The notes under the pieces are model-generated. The model worked only from the letters and a program-made list of their open reading frames with translations, was not told where the DNA came from and did no database searches. A stretch of 64,000 bases of DNA, from assembly GCF_900078365.1 (NCBI RefSeq), contig NZ_LT598653.1:2356001-2420000 (forward strand). Direction: 5' to 3'. Source of the stretch: an uncultured Sphingopyxis sp. (GTDB lineage Bacteria > Pseudomonadota > Alphaproteobacteria > Sphingomonadales > Sphingomonadaceae). Position 1 is the first letter of the stretch. Each line of letters starts with the position of its first letter. Shown here in pieces: positions 24,579 to 33,803 of the stretch. Position numbers and translations under genes: made by a program.

Positions 24579-25430
24579 ATGACCCGCACCATCACCGTCG
24601 CCGCGCTGCAGCTTCCGCTGCCCGGCCCCGTCGAACCGAACATCGAAGCCGTCTCGGCGCTGGTCGAGGAAGCGGCGGCGCAGGGCGCGCAGGTCATCCT
24701 GCCGCCCGAACTCTTCGAAGGCCCCTATTTCTGCCAGGTCGAGGAGGAAGAACTGTTCGCGAACGCGCGCCCGACGACCGAGCATCCGAGCGTCGCCCGG
24801 ATGCAGGCGCTCGCCGCCCAGCTGAAAGTCGCGATCCCGACGAGCTTTTTCGAGAAGGACGGGCCGCATTATTACAACACGCTCGCGATGATCGGCCCCG
24901 ACGGGGCGATCATGGGCGCCTATCGCAAGAGCCATATTCCCGACGGCCCGGGTTATGAGGAAAAATATTATTTCCGCCCCGGCAACACCGGCTTCAAGGT
25001 GTGGGACGTCTTCGGCACCCGCATCGGCGTCGGCGTTTGCTGGGACCAATGGTATCCCGAATGCGCGCGCGCGATGGCGCTGATGGGCGCCGAACTGCTT
25101 TTCTATCCGACCGCGATCGGATCGGAGCCCTATGACGCCGACCTCGACACCAGCCGCATGTGGCGCCGCGCGATGCAGGGCCATGCCGTGTCGAACTGCA
25201 TGCCGGTAATCGCCGCGAACCGCATCGGGCCCGAAGGCGACGCCAATTTCTACGGCCACAGCTTCATCACCGACGAATGGGGCGACATGACGCAGGCCTT
25301 CGGTGCAAGCGAAATCGGCGTGCTCGTCGAGACGATCGACCTCGACCGCGCGGCGAAACACCGTGCCGGCATGGGCTTTTTCCGTGACCGCCGGCCGCAG
25401 CTTTACGGGCGACTCGTCGAAGATATCTGA
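24579..25430 (+). CDS. aguB: N-carbamoylputrescine amidase
   Basis: A nitrilase-superfamily amidase of 283 residues (N-carbamoylputrescine to putrescine, CO2 and NH3). The catalytic triad is Glu44 (PPELFEG), Lys117 (YRKSHIPDGPGY) and Cys154 (GVCWDQWYPE). It is the classical partner of aguA immediately upstream. Start MTRTITVAALQLPL. It ends 20 bp before the next gene. Confidence 0.95.
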   Translation: MTRTITVAALQLPLPGPVEPNIEAVSALVEEAAAQGAQVILPPELFEGPYFCQVEEEELFANARPTTEHPSVARMQALAAQLKVAIPTSFFEKDGPHYYNTLAMIGPDGAIMGAYRKSHIPDGPGYEEKYYFRPGNTGFKVWDVFGTRIGVGVCWDQWYPECARAMALMGAELLFYPTAIGSEPYDADLDTSRMWRRAMQGHAVSNCMPVIAANRIGPEGDANFYGHSFITDEWGDMTQAFGASEIGVLVETIDLDRAAKHRAGMGFFRDRRPQLYGRLVEDI

Positions 25431-25450
25431 CAAGAAAATTGGGGCAAAAC

Positions 25451-26098
25451 ATGGAAATACCCGAAGACATCTTCACCGAGCCCGAGGACGTCGATCCCGA
25501 GACGCTCGCCAATCTCGGCCCGCTGCGGCGGCTCGCCGGAATTTGGGAAGGCCAGCGCGGGGTCGATATCAATCCCAAGGCCGACGGCCCCGAAACGCGC
25601 CAATATTATGAGCGGATCGAGATGCAGCCAATCGACCCGCAGGCGAACGGACCGCAGCTTTTCTATGGCCTGCGCTATCATGTCCACATCAACACGCCCG
25701 AGGAGGACATCGCCTTCCACGACCAGGTCGGTTACTGGCTCTACGAAGCCGCGACCGGGCTGATCCTTCAGACGCTGGCGATCCCGCGCGGGCAGATCGC
25801 GATCGCCGCGGGCCATGCCGTACCCGATGCGAAACGGCTCGTCGTCAGGGCGGAGCGCGGGCAAACCGAATATGGCATCTGCTCGACGACTTTCCTCGAG
25901 CTCGCTTTCCGTACCGACGCCTATCAGCTGACCGTCGATTTCCACGACGACGGGTCGTGGAGCTATGTGTCTGACACGACGTTGATGGTGAAGGGCCAGA
26001 GCGAGCCCTTCCTGCACCGCGACCGCAACAGGCTGGTCAAGGTCGCCGAACCCGACCTCAACCCCTGGGCGAAGATCGTGAAGGGCGCAGCCACCTGA
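25451..26098 (+). CDS. FABP/nitrobindin-like beta-barrel protein
   Basis: A 215-residue protein with an LRRLAGIWEGQRG motif (residues about 27-39), the GxWxG signature of lipocalin/FABP-like and nitrobindin-like (DUF1794, THAP4-type) barrels. A run of beta-strand-like segments follows (FYGLRYHVHI, HDQVGYWLYE, YQLTVDFHDD, WSYVSDTTLMV). It follows aguB by 20 bp and is probably cotranscribed. Heme or fatty-acid binding is a family expectation only; the proximal His cannot be assigned with certainty. Confidence 0.7.
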   Translation: MEIPEDIFTEPEDVDPETLANLGPLRRLAGIWEGQRGVDINPKADGPETRQYYERIEMQPIDPQANGPQLFYGLRYHVHINTPEEDIAFHDQVGYWLYEAATGLILQTLAIPRGQIAIAAGHAVPDAKRLVVRAERGQTEYGICSTTFLELAFRTDAYQLTVDFHDDGSWSYVSDTTLMVKGQSEPFLHRDRNRLVKVAEPDLNPWAKIVKGAAT

Positions 26099-26100
26099 AT

Positions 26101-26176
26101 CGTCATCCCGGCGAAGGCCGGGATCTCGCCGGTGCGTCGGTTGCGAGGGCGAGATCCCGGCCTTCGCCGGGATGAC
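26101..26176. repeat. REPIN-like palindromic repeat, CATCCCGG family
   Basis: CGTCATCCCGGCGAAGGCCG and its inverted complement flank a conserved spacer with GATCTCGCCGGTGCGTC. Nearly the same as 27883-27960 and, in its left half, 4457-4566. It lies in the convergent gap before the PilZ gene. Confidence 0.85.
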
Positions 26177-26200
26177 CATTTAATCAAGAATAATCCCACC

Positions 26201-26833
26201 CTAGCTTTCGAAGCGGCGGATGCTTTCGAGGTCGGCACGGTCGAGCGGCTGGGTCAGCCACAGGCCGCCGCGCCCGCCGCGCGACCAGCGCACGATGGCG
26301 CGGCGCTTGACGCCGCCCGCGAGTATGAGGTCGAATTCCTTACCGACTTCGAAATGGCCGTCGTGGACGAAGCCGGCGCCGTTCTGCGACAGATCGACCA
26401 GTTCGACGGGCGTTGCCGCGCCTTCGTCGGTCACCGCCTCGGCCTTGCTATGCACCGGCAGGCGCGGCTGGCGATAGCCGGTGGCGCGCTGCTCGGCCGC
26501 CAGCTGCTTGAGCACGTCGGCAACGTCGACCTCCTGGTCGAAGGAAACGCCGCATCGGCCCGCATCGGACCAGACGACCTCGCCGCGGATCACGACCGTA
26601 TCGGAAAGCGCGATCTCCAGCTTTTCGCCGACGGCGATCGGAACGTCGGCGGCGAGCATCATGCCGCGATCGGAGATATTGCGGACGCGCCACAGGCCCG
26701 CGTCGCCGTTGCGCATCACCTTGGCGATCCGCCAGACCGTGCGATAGCGATCGCCTTCGCGACGATCGGTGCTGGCGGCGATGTCCTGCTCCTCTACCGG
26801 ATCCGAGAAGCGACGTTGGTTCATCTTATTCAC
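26201..26833 (-). CDS. Tandem PilZ-domain protein
   Basis: A 210-residue protein with two PilZ-like modules. The first has DRREGDRYRTVWR (RxxxR c-di-GMP arm, about 23-35) and RNISDRGMML (D/NxSxxG motif). The second has ELVDLSQNGAGFVHD but no clear RxxxR arm. The first module should bind cyclic di-GMP; the second may be a scaffold. It stands alone with a 269-bp AT-rich upstream region. A diguanylate cyclase is encoded at 51217-52353. Target process unknown. Confidence 0.85.
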   Translation of the reverse strand: MNKMNQRRFSDPVEEQDIAASTDRREGDRYRTVWRIAKVMRNGDAGLWRVRNISDRGMMLAADVPIAVGEKLEIALSDTVVIRGEVVWSDAGRCGVSFDQEVDVADVLKQLAAEQRATGYRQPRLPVHSKAEAVTDEGAATPVELVDLSQNGAGFVHDGHFEVGKEFDLILAGGVKRRAIVRWSRGGRGGLWLTQPLDRADLESIRRFES

Positions 26834-27102
26834 CTTATCGAAGCAGCGTCAGATCGAAGCCCAAGCCTCTGCCAATGCTGCGAAATACGCAAAATCACGA
26901 AATTTCTTACTAGGATTTATGTGAAAATTCAATGATATTGCGGATCATAGTTAACGCCACCGATCAAACCCCGGCGCGCGAACGGGTCGCGCGCCGCCAG
27001 CCAATACTTCGTATTTTACATAATTTACGGTGCGGGACGGCGGGGATTAAGCCCCGGGACGCATAGCCTGCAAAAAACGCGCCCGCCCGTCCAGACGCGC
27101 CT

Positions 27103-27855
27103 TCAATAGCGCCCCGACAGCAGGGCGCCGCCGTCCGGAATCGCGGTCGGCAGCCCGAGGCGCACGAGCATCTGATGCGCGGTGCAGATGGCGGCGGAAA
27201 CGACCGGCAGCCCCGTCGCATCCTCAATCCGCTGCACCGATGGCAGCGACGGCATCTGCACGCACGCCGACAGCACCAGCGCGTCGATGCCGGTCAGGTC
27301 GAGCCGTTTGTAATGATCGAGCAGCTTCGCCGGATCCTGCGCCGCGACCTCCAGATTGTCGGGGATTTCGAGCGCCAGCCAGTCGGCAACCTCGACGCCC
27401 TCCTTCGCGATATAACCGACGACCATCTCGGTCAGCGGCTTCATATAGGGCGCGACGAGCGCGATCCGCGTCGCGCGCAGCGTCTTGAGCCCCTCGATCA
27501 GCGCCCCCGCGCTGGTGACCACCGGTGCGGCATGACCGTTCTCGATCGTGCGCTGGTGGAGGCGCGCTTCCGAGACGCGGTGATAGCCCTCGCCCATGCT
27601 CATGATCGCGACGAGGCAGGCATAGCCGAGCACGTCGACCGCGGCGTCGGACAGTTCGAGCGCGCAGCGGTCCGAGTCCGCGTCCATCGCGGCGAGTTCT
27701 TCCCTGGTCACCTTCTTCATCCGCATCCGCGACGAATGGAAGGTGAAGCGTTCGGACGCTACGCCCTCGCGTGCGCGGAGCAGCGCCGGGATTTCGGTTT
27801 CCATGGTGACGTTCGAACTGGGCACGATCTGCCCGATGCGGATGGGTCGGGTCAT
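27103..27855 (-). CDS. Maleate cis-trans isomerase-like (Asp/Glu racemase superfamily)
   Basis: A 250-residue enzyme with two cysteines in the positions of maleate isomerase: Cys80 (LGYACLVAIMS) and Cys198 (LSACVQMPSL), 118 residues apart, plus the SSNVTMETE N-terminal loop (residues 13-21) that binds dicarboxylate. Maleate isomerase converts maleate to fumarate. It is last in the leftward operon, 110 bp after the FAH-family gene with a REPIN between. The context (ring dioxygenase, FAH hydrolase) supports a maleate rather than an amino acid substrate; arylmalonate decarboxylase is the main alternative. Confidence 0.82.
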   Translation of the reverse strand: MTRPIRIGQIVPSSNVTMETEIPALLRAREGVASERFTFHSSRMRMKKVTREELAAMDADSDRCALELSDAAVDVLGYACLVAIMSMGEGYHRVSEARLHQRTIENGHAAPVVTSAGALIEGLKTLRATRIALVAPYMKPLTEMVVGYIAKEGVEVADWLALEIPDNLEVAAQDPAKLLDHYKRLDLTGIDALVLSACVQMPSLPSVQRIEDATGLPVVSAAICTAHQMLVRLGLPTAIPDGGALLSGRY

Positions 27856-27882
27856 GTCGATACCCCTTGATTATACAGGAAC

Positions 27883-27960
27883 CGTCATCCCGGCGCAGGC
27901 CGGGATCTCGCCGGTGCATCGTTACGCGAGGGCGAGATCCCGGCCTGCGCCGGGATGACG
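27883..27960. repeat. REPIN-like palindromic repeat, CATCCCGG family
   Basis: CGTCATCCCGGCGCAGGCCG and its inverted complement with the spacer GATCTCGCCGGTGCATCG. Nearly identical to 26101-26176. It is inserted inside the catabolic operon, between the FAH-family gene and the maleate isomerase gene. Confidence 0.85.
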
Positions 27961-27965
27961 AAAGG

Positions 27966-28874
27966 TCACGCCGCGACGATCGGGTTGCGGAGCGTGCCGA
28001 TGCCCTCGATGGTGCATTCGACGACATCGCCGGGCCACATGAACTCCTGCGGATCGCGCCCCGCCCCAACCCCCGCCGGCGTCCCCGTCGCGATGATGTC
28101 GCCGGGTTCCAGCGTCATCACGCTCGAAATATCGGCGATCAACTGATTGATATTGAACAGCATGAAGCGTGTGTTGCTATTCTGCTTTTCCACGCCATTG
28201 ACGTGGGTCAGGATGTTCAGATCGTGCGGATCGCCGATCTCGTCGCGGGTGACGATGCACGGTCCCATCGGCGCGAACCCGTCCTGCCCCTTCGACACGA
28301 TCCACTGCCCGGCGCGGCGACAGTCGCGCGCCGACACGTCGTTGATCACCGTATAGCCGAAGACATGGTTCAGCGCGTCGGCCTCCGTCACCCTGCGGGC
28401 GGTGCTGCCGATCACCACCGCGAGCTCGGTTTCCCAATCGAGCTGCTGCGTCACCTTTGCATTGTGGCCGATCGGGTCGTTCCACGCGGCCACCGCGGTC
28501 GGCGGCTTCGAGAAGATCACCGGCTGCTGCGGCAATTCCTTCGACGTGTCGAGACTGCGCGCCGATTCAGCAACATGCTCGGTATAGTTGAGACCGATAC
28601 CGAAGATATTCTTGCGCGGCCGCGGGATCGGCGCGAGCAAGGAGACATTGCCTTCGGGCAGCGAAGTGCCGATCAGGTCGGCGGTCGTCGCGCTGTCGAT
28701 CGCTTCGCGAAGGAAACGCAGACCGATCGGACCCAGGTCGATGAAATCGAGCATCGTCGACGGCAGATCCTGCCCGATCGCGTCGCCGAAATATTCGACG
28801 TCGATCACGAGCCCGTCGTGGAGAAGGCCAAGCCGCGGTTCGGTCTCGACCGTGCGATACGTCACAAAGCGCAT
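27966..28874 (-). CDS. Fumarylacetoacetate hydrolase (FAH) family protein
   Basis: A 302-residue metal-dependent C-C hydrolase of the FAH superfamily. It shows IFGIGLNYTEHVAES, LDWETELAVVIGSTAR, NDVSARDCRRAGQWIVSKG and LEPGDIIATGTPAGVG, which hold the acidic metal ligands. Start MRFVTYRTVETEP at 28874, 19 bp after the cupin stop. Next to a gentisate-type dioxygenase and a maleate isomerase, it would fit maleylpyruvate or fumarylpyruvate hydrolysis; the substrate is inferred only from context. Confidence 0.9.
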   Translation of the reverse strand: MRFVTYRTVETEPRLGLLHDGLVIDVEYFGDAIGQDLPSTMLDFIDLGPIGLRFLREAIDSATTADLIGTSLPEGNVSLLAPIPRPRKNIFGIGLNYTEHVAESARSLDTSKELPQQPVIFSKPPTAVAAWNDPIGHNAKVTQQLDWETELAVVIGSTARRVTEADALNHVFGYTVINDVSARDCRRAGQWIVSKGQDGFAPMGPCIVTRDEIGDPHDLNILTHVNGVEKQNSNTRFMLFNINQLIADISSVMTLEPGDIIATGTPAGVGAGRDPQEFMWPGDVVECTIEGIGTLRNPIVAA

Positions 28875-28893
28875 ATTCTGTCCTGTCTGCAAG

Positions 28894-30027
28894 TCAGGCG
28901 GGCTGATGGCCGCCATTTTCGGAATAGGGTTCCTCGATCCGGACGCCGAGCGCCTCCATCACGGGGAAGTCGTTGAACGAGAAGAGGAAGGCTTCCTCGG
29001 ACGCGTCGAGGTTGACATGCTCGTGCCACATCCACGCGGGCACGCAGAAAATGTCGTGCGTCCGCCAGTCGAAGCGTTCGCCGCCAATGACCGAATAGCC
29101 GCGCCCGCCCGCGACATTATAGACGACATTGCCGGTGTGGCGGTGCGCTTTCCCGCGAAAGCCGGGTTTCAGCATCTGCATATGCGCGCCCATCGTCTGA
29201 AGCGCCCAGCCGCCGGTCAGCGGGTTCGCATAGCGCATCATATGGCCGTCGAATGGCGTGCCGTCGGACACTTTCGCGAGATTCCACAGCGCGTCGCGCA
29301 CCGTCTCCCACCGATAGACCATCACCGGCGAATAGGGCTGCTCCCACGCGGGCACGCCTTCGGGCCGCAGCGCCGCGCCGCCATAGCTCAGCGGCAGGTC
29401 GTCGACAGGAAAGGCGGCGGTCTGCGCCGGCTGGTCGTAAACCGCGTAGAAATTGGTCTCGAGGCTGTTCATCAGCGGGATGTCGAGCCCGTCCTGCCAG
29501 ATCGACACTTCGCCCTCGGCGACGACGCCATGGTCGTGCCACGCGCCGTTCGGGGTCAGCACATAGTCATTGGCGCCGAGCGTGATGTGATGCCCGTCGA
29601 CGACAGTGTAGGCCCCCCTTCCCTCCATGATGAAGCGATGCGCCGAGGCGGTGTGCTTGTGCGCGGGGGTGATCTCGCCGGGGCGCATCGCCTGCATCCC
29701 GCTGAACAGCCAGCCGCATACCGCGACATTCTCGCGCCCCGCGTCGCTGTCGTTGAGCAGGGTGACAACGCGGCGCCCCGCTTCCTCGGGCTTCACCAGA
29801 TCGAGCGCACGCAGGCACATCGCGCGCATCTCGTCATAGCGCCAGAGCGTCGGACGGTAGCGCGTCTCCGGCTCCCACGGCTCGATCGCGTTGGCGCGCT
29901 TCCAGAAGGCGCCCGCATTGCGCGCGGCAAGTTCCTCGTAAAAGGCGGTGAGTTCGGGCGTGTCGGTGACGCGCGACCGTCCGAGCACATCGTCGCGCGG
30001 GTCGATGGTGGCGGGACTGCCAGTCAT
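28894..30027 (-). CDS. Gentisate/salicylate 1,2-dioxygenase-like bicupin
   Basis: A 377-residue two-domain cupin. The N-terminal cupin has Fe ligands in PAHKHTASAHRFIMEG; the C-terminal cupin has the degenerate site AHRHTGNVVYNVAGG and WMWHEHVN. This is the fold of gentisate, 1-hydroxy-2-naphthoate and salicylate 1,2-dioxygenases, which open a ring between the carboxylate carbon and the adjacent hydroxylated or aminated carbon. The ATG shares one base with the nitrilase stop (TGATG). The ring substrate is unknown; the upstream kynurenine genes make an anthranilate derivative a good guess. Confidence 0.85.
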   Translation of the reverse strand: MTGSPATIDPRDDVLGRSRVTDTPELTAFYEELAARNAGAFWKRANAIEPWEPETRYRPTLWRYDEMRAMCLRALDLVKPEEAGRRVVTLLNDSDAGRENVAVCGWLFSGMQAMRPGEITPAHKHTASAHRFIMEGRGAYTVVDGHHITLGANDYVLTPNGAWHDHGVVAEGEVSIWQDGLDIPLMNSLETNFYAVYDQPAQTAAFPVDDLPLSYGGAALRPEGVPAWEQPYSPVMVYRWETVRDALWNLAKVSDGTPFDGHMMRYANPLTGGWALQTMGAHMQMLKPGFRGKAHRHTGNVVYNVAGGRGYSVIGGERFDWRTHDIFCVPAWMWHEHVNLDASEEAFLFSFNDFPVMEALGVRIEEPYSENGGHQPA

Positions 30028-31037
30028 CACGGCTCCTCCTCGTCAGTCGCGGGCGGCAGTTCGTCCACGAACAGGGCCGACGCGCGGGGAGTCCGGTCGA
30101 TCGTCAGGTTGAAGATGTCGAAGCGGTTATAACCGCCGATGATGTCGTGCATCAGCTTCGGCCGGATGCACTCGCCAAGGTCGATGTCGGCATAGACGAT
30201 GCCCTCGACATCGATCAGCGGCTCGCCGATGAGGTGCCCGTGCGGATCGATGATGCCCGACCAGGCGCTGTTCGGGCGCGACAGCAAGTCGTGGTTCTGC
30301 GGTCGATCGGCACTCATCGCCACAATAATCTCCTTGCTTACCGTCGAGCAGGCGACGATGGTGAAGACCTTGCCTTCGAAGCTGTGCGCGGTCGCGCGGA
30401 TGCGGATCGCCTCGGCCATATTGTAGGAGGCGGGGGCGACGGGCAGCGCGATATAATTGGCGACGTGGACAAGCTCGCCCTGCGACAGCAAAGCGAAGCG
30501 CGCGAGCGTGTTGGTGTTCTCGCCGCACGCGAGCGTGCCGAGCGGCCCCACGGGCGTGTCATAGACGCGGATCGAACTGCCGTCGCCGCCTGCCCATGTC
30601 AGCTTCTCGGCCCAGGTCGGCACCAGCTTGCGGTGGCGCCCGAGCAGGCGGCCGTCGGCGCCGATGATCAGGTTGGTGTTATAGAGCGTGCCGACGCTCA
30701 CCGGGTCGCGCTCGTTGATCCCGATCACGACCGTGCAGCCATGGTCGCGCGCGGCGTCGCACAGCGCGGCGACCTCGGGCCCTTCGACGAGGATCGAGGC
30801 GCGATACAGCCGCTCGTGCCATTCGGCCCCCTCGATCGGCGTCATCAGCCAGTTCCAATAGGGATAGGCGGCGACGAACACCTCGGGAAAGGCGACCAGC
30901 TTCGCACCATTGCCCGCGGCCTCGGCGATCAGCGCGCAGGCCTTGTCGACCGTCGCCGCGGCGTCGAGGAAGACGGGCGCAGCCTGCACCGCGGCGACGC
31001 GCGATTTGGGCAGGAAGGGTGCCGACGCGTCGCTCAT
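30027..31037 (-). CDS. Nitrilase-superfamily hydrolase
   Basis: A 336-residue protein with the triad Glu52 (FPEVFVAAYPYW), Lys137 (RHRKLVPTWAEKLTW) and Cys171 (LACGENTN). The CGEN context places it with branch 1 (true nitrilase) enzymes acting on nitriles, although amide hydrolysis is also known in the superfamily. Start MSDASAPFLPKSR at 31037 overlaps the kynU stop (ATGA). The genes around it degrade aromatics; it might hydrolyse an amide product of ring cleavage or an indole nitrile. Substrate open. Confidence 0.9.
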   Translation of the reverse strand: MSDASAPFLPKSRVAAVQAAPVFLDAAATVDKACALIAEAAGNGAKLVAFPEVFVAAYPYWNWLMTPIEGAEWHERLYRASILVEGPEVAALCDAARDHGCTVVIGINERDPVSVGTLYNTNLIIGADGRLLGRHRKLVPTWAEKLTWAGGDGSSIRVYDTPVGPLGTLACGENTNTLARFALLSQGELVHVANYIALPVAPASYNMAEAIRIRATAHSFEGKVFTIVACSTVSKEIIVAMSADRPQNHDLLSRPNSAWSGIIDPHGHLIGEPLIDVEGIVYADIDLGECIRPKLMHDIIGGYNRFDIFNLTIDRTPRASALFVDELPPATDEEEP

Positions 31038-32275
31038 GTCACCGCCGCCCGCCGATGATATTGCGGCTTGTCCCACGCGCGCGTCGCGCAGACTGTTTCG
31101 AGCCGCTCGACCGTCTCGAGGATGTCGCGATAGCTTAGATAGAGCGGCGTCAGCCCGAAGCGCAGGATATCGGGCGCGCGGAAATCGGCGATCACGTCGA
31201 ACTCCTTGAGCGCCTGCACGATCTGATAACCCTGCGGGTGCGCATAGGCGACCTGGCTGCCGCGCTCCGCATGATCGCGCACGCTCGCGAGCTTGAAGCC
31301 ATAGGTGTCGCAGAGCGGCTGCATATGCTCGATAAACAGGTCACCGAGCGCGAGCGACTTGCGGCGGATTTCGGCCATGTCGGCTTCGAGCATCAGGTCG
31401 ACGCCGACCTCGAGCGCCGACAGGCCCAGCATCGGCGGCGTGCCGCACTGGAAACGCTCGATCCCGGCGGCGGGATCATAATCCTCCTCGAAGGCGAAGG
31501 GCCGCGCATGGCCGAACCAGCCCGACAGCACCGGCGTCGCCGCATGGTGCCGCGATGCCGCGAACAGATAGGCCGGCGCGCCGGGGCCGCCATTGAGGAA
31601 TTTATATCCGCAGCCGATCGCGAAATCGGCGTTCGCGCCGTTGAGGTCGACCGGAATCGCGCCGGCGCTGTGGCTGAGGTCCCAGACGACGAGCGCGCCG
31701 GCATCGTGCGCGGCGCGGGTGATCGCCGCCATGTCGCGGACGCGGCCCGACTTGTAATGCACCTGTGTCAGCAGCAGCACCGCGACATCGTCGTTCAGCG
31801 CATCGAGGACAGCGTCGGGCGCGACGGTCACCGCCTTGACGCGCCCGCCCGAAAACGCCTCGATGCCTTGCATCATATAGACGTCGGTCGGGAAGTTGCT
31901 CGCCTCCGACAGGATCACCGGCCGTTCATGCCGCAACGAAAGAGCGGCGGTCAGCGCCTTGAAAATATTGACCGACGTCGAATCGGCCGCGACGATCTCA
32001 CCCGGCTTCGCACCGAGCAGCCGCCCGATCTTGTCGCCGATCCGCCGTGGCGCGGTCGACCACTCGGCGCCAAGCCACGAGGTGATCAGCCCCTCGCCCC
32101 ACTCAGTGTCGATGACTTCGGCGAGCCGGTCGCCAGTCATCTTCGGCAGCGCGCCGAGCGAATTGCCGTCGAGGTAGATCAGCCCCTCGCGCAACTGGAA
32201 ACGCTCGCGAAAAGGCGCAAGCGGATCGGCGGCATCGAGCGCCGCCACATCGGCAGCGAAGATCGTTTCGGTCAT
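31034..32275 (-). CDS. kynU: Kynureninase
   Basis: A PLP enzyme of 413 residues (kynurenine to anthranilate + alanine). It shows IYLDGNSLGALPKM at the N-terminus, VVWDLSHSAGAIPVDL, the PLP lysine in GCGYKFLNGGPGAPA and QCGTPPMLGLSALE. It overlaps kynB by 4 bp upstream and the nitrilase gene by 4 bp downstream. Third enzyme of the Trp pathway after kynA and kynB in this operon. Confidence 0.96.
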   Translation of the reverse strand: MTETIFAADVAALDAADPLAPFRERFQLREGLIYLDGNSLGALPKMTGDRLAEVIDTEWGEGLITSWLGAEWSTAPRRIGDKIGRLLGAKPGEIVAADSTSVNIFKALTAALSLRHERPVILSEASNFPTDVYMMQGIEAFSGGRVKAVTVAPDAVLDALNDDVAVLLLTQVHYKSGRVRDMAAITRAAHDAGALVVWDLSHSAGAIPVDLNGANADFAIGCGYKFLNGGPGAPAYLFAASRHHAATPVLSGWFGHARPFAFEEDYDPAAGIERFQCGTPPMLGLSALEVGVDLMLEADMAEIRRKSLALGDLFIEHMQPLCDTYGFKLASVRDHAERGSQVAYAHPQGYQIVQALKEFDVIADFRAPDILRFGLTPLYLSYRDILETVERLETVCATRAWDKPQYHRRAAVT

Positions 32276-32901
32276 GCAAGCTCCCTCAGGATCGCGCGCA
32301 CCGGGCTGGCGTCGGCGCCGACAATGCGGAGCGGCAATGCGACGAGTTCGTACCGCCCGGGCGGCACGTCATCGAGCACCAGCCCTTCCAATATCCGCAT
32401 GTCTGCGGCTTTGACCGCCTGATGCGCGTCGAGCGTCTTCGATTGTTCGGGGTCGAGCGAGGCGGCGTCGGTGCCGATCAGCCGCACGCCCATCGCCCCG
32501 AGCCGCGCGATCACCTCGCTGGCGATCGCGGTGAAATCGCTGTCCCATTGCTCGTGCGGGAATTGCTCATAGGTCCGCAGCAAGACGCGTGTCGTACCCT
32601 CGATCGCGTCCCAGTCGACATCCGCAATCTCGACCCGCCCGCGCGCATGGCGCACGTCGAGCAGCACGCACGGCCCGATATAGGCATCAAGCTCGCAATC
32701 GGCCGACGACGCACCGTCATTGGCATAGTGCAGCGGCGCGTCGCCGTGCGTCCCCGCGTGCAGCGGCGTGAACATGCCGCCGACATTGACCGGGCAGCCG
32801 TCGCCGATCACCGCATGGCTGTGCAGCGCGAAGGCAGGCTCGCCCGGCCACACCGGCACCGCGGCGTGCAGCGGCTGCGAAATGTCCCAGATCCGGCTCA
32901 T
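32272..32901 (-). CDS. kynB: Kynurenine formamidase (arylformamidase)
   Basis: A 209-residue zinc cyclase-type hydrolase (N-formylkynurenine to kynurenine + formate). The metal-binding motif is HAGTHGDAPLHY (HxGTHxDxPxH), with IGTDAASLDP and SKTLDAHQAV further on, typical of bacterial KynB. Start MSRIWDISQPLH at 32901 overlaps the kynA stop (ATGA); the stop overlaps kynU. Confidence 0.96.
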   Translation of the reverse strand: MSRIWDISQPLHAAVPVWPGEPAFALHSHAVIGDGCPVNVGGMFTPLHAGTHGDAPLHYANDGASSADCELDAYIGPCVLLDVRHARGRVEIADVDWDAIEGTTRVLLRTYEQFPHEQWDSDFTAIASEVIARLGAMGVRLIGTDAASLDPEQSKTLDAHQAVKAADMRILEGLVLDDVPPGRYELVALPLRIVGADASPVRAILRELA

Positions 32902-33803
32902 ACCGGCGTCCCCGCGGCATAATCGCCCCCCTCGCGCGGCGCGACCATCTCGGTGCGCATCGACCAGAGTTCGGGAAAGAAGCTGAGATTCAGCGCCTTG
33001 ACGAGATAATTGACCCCCGACGAGCCGCCGGTGCCCGGCTTGTGGCCGATGACGCGCGCGACGGTCTTCATGTGCTTGAAGCGCCATTCCTGGAAATAAT
33101 ATTCGAGCGCGGTGATCTTCTCGGCGAGCGTGTAGAGATCCCAATGCCGCTCGACGTCGGTGTAGATCGCGAGCCACGCCTTTTCGACCGCCTCGGATGC
33201 TTCATAGGGCTGCGTCCAGTCGCGCTCGAGATGGTCGGCGGGAATGGCGAACCCGCGCCGCGCGAGCAGGCGCAGCAGTTCGTCATAGAGCGACGGCGCC
33301 TCGAACGCCGCGCGCAACCGCGCGGTCGCCGCCGCATCGTCCTTGTGGACGATCATCATATCGCCGCGCTTGTTGCCGAGCAGATATTCGAGCTCGCGAT
33401 ATTGCTGCGACTGAAATCCCGAGGCGCGGCGCAGAAAACCGCGGAAGGTCAGGAAATCATGCGGTGTCAGCGTCGCGAGCACTTCCCAGCTGTGGATCAT
33501 GTGCCGCTGGATCGTCGCGATCCGGTCGAGGCCCTTGCCCGCGATTTCGAGCCGGTCGCTCTTGATCGCGTCATAGACGATCCGCCCCTCGTGCAGCACC
33601 AGCTTGAGCCACAGCTCCATCGTCTGGTGCATGATGATGAACAGCATCTCGTCGGGCTTGTCCGACACTGGCACCTGCGCCGACAGAAGCTGCTGCGTCT
33701 GGATATGGCGCGCATAGGTCAGGCCATTGTCCCATTGGATCGTCTCGCCGTCGATCTCGGTCTCGAAAATGTCGGTGCCGCCGTCGCGTGTCTGCCTGAT
33801 CAT
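32898..33803 (-). CDS. kynA: Tryptophan 2,3-dioxygenase
   Basis: A heme dioxygenase of 301 residues (Trp to N-formylkynurenine). It shows TYARHIQTQQLLSAQ, IIMHQTMELWLKL, ASGFQSQQYRELEYLLGNK and HKPGTGGSSGVNYL, all signature segments of bacterial TDO. It overlaps phhA upstream and kynB downstream by 4 bp each. Confidence 0.97.
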   Translation of the reverse strand: MIRQTRDGGTDIFETEIDGETIQWDNGLTYARHIQTQQLLSAQVPVSDKPDEMLFIIMHQTMELWLKLVLHEGRIVYDAIKSDRLEIAGKGLDRIATIQRHMIHSWEVLATLTPHDFLTFRGFLRRASGFQSQQYRELEYLLGNKRGDMMIVHKDDAAATARLRAAFEAPSLYDELLRLLARRGFAIPADHLERDWTQPYEASEAVEKAWLAIYTDVERHWDLYTLAEKITALEYYFQEWRFKHMKTVARVIGHKPGTGGSSGVNYLVKALNLSFFPELWSMRTEMVAPREGGDYAAGTPV

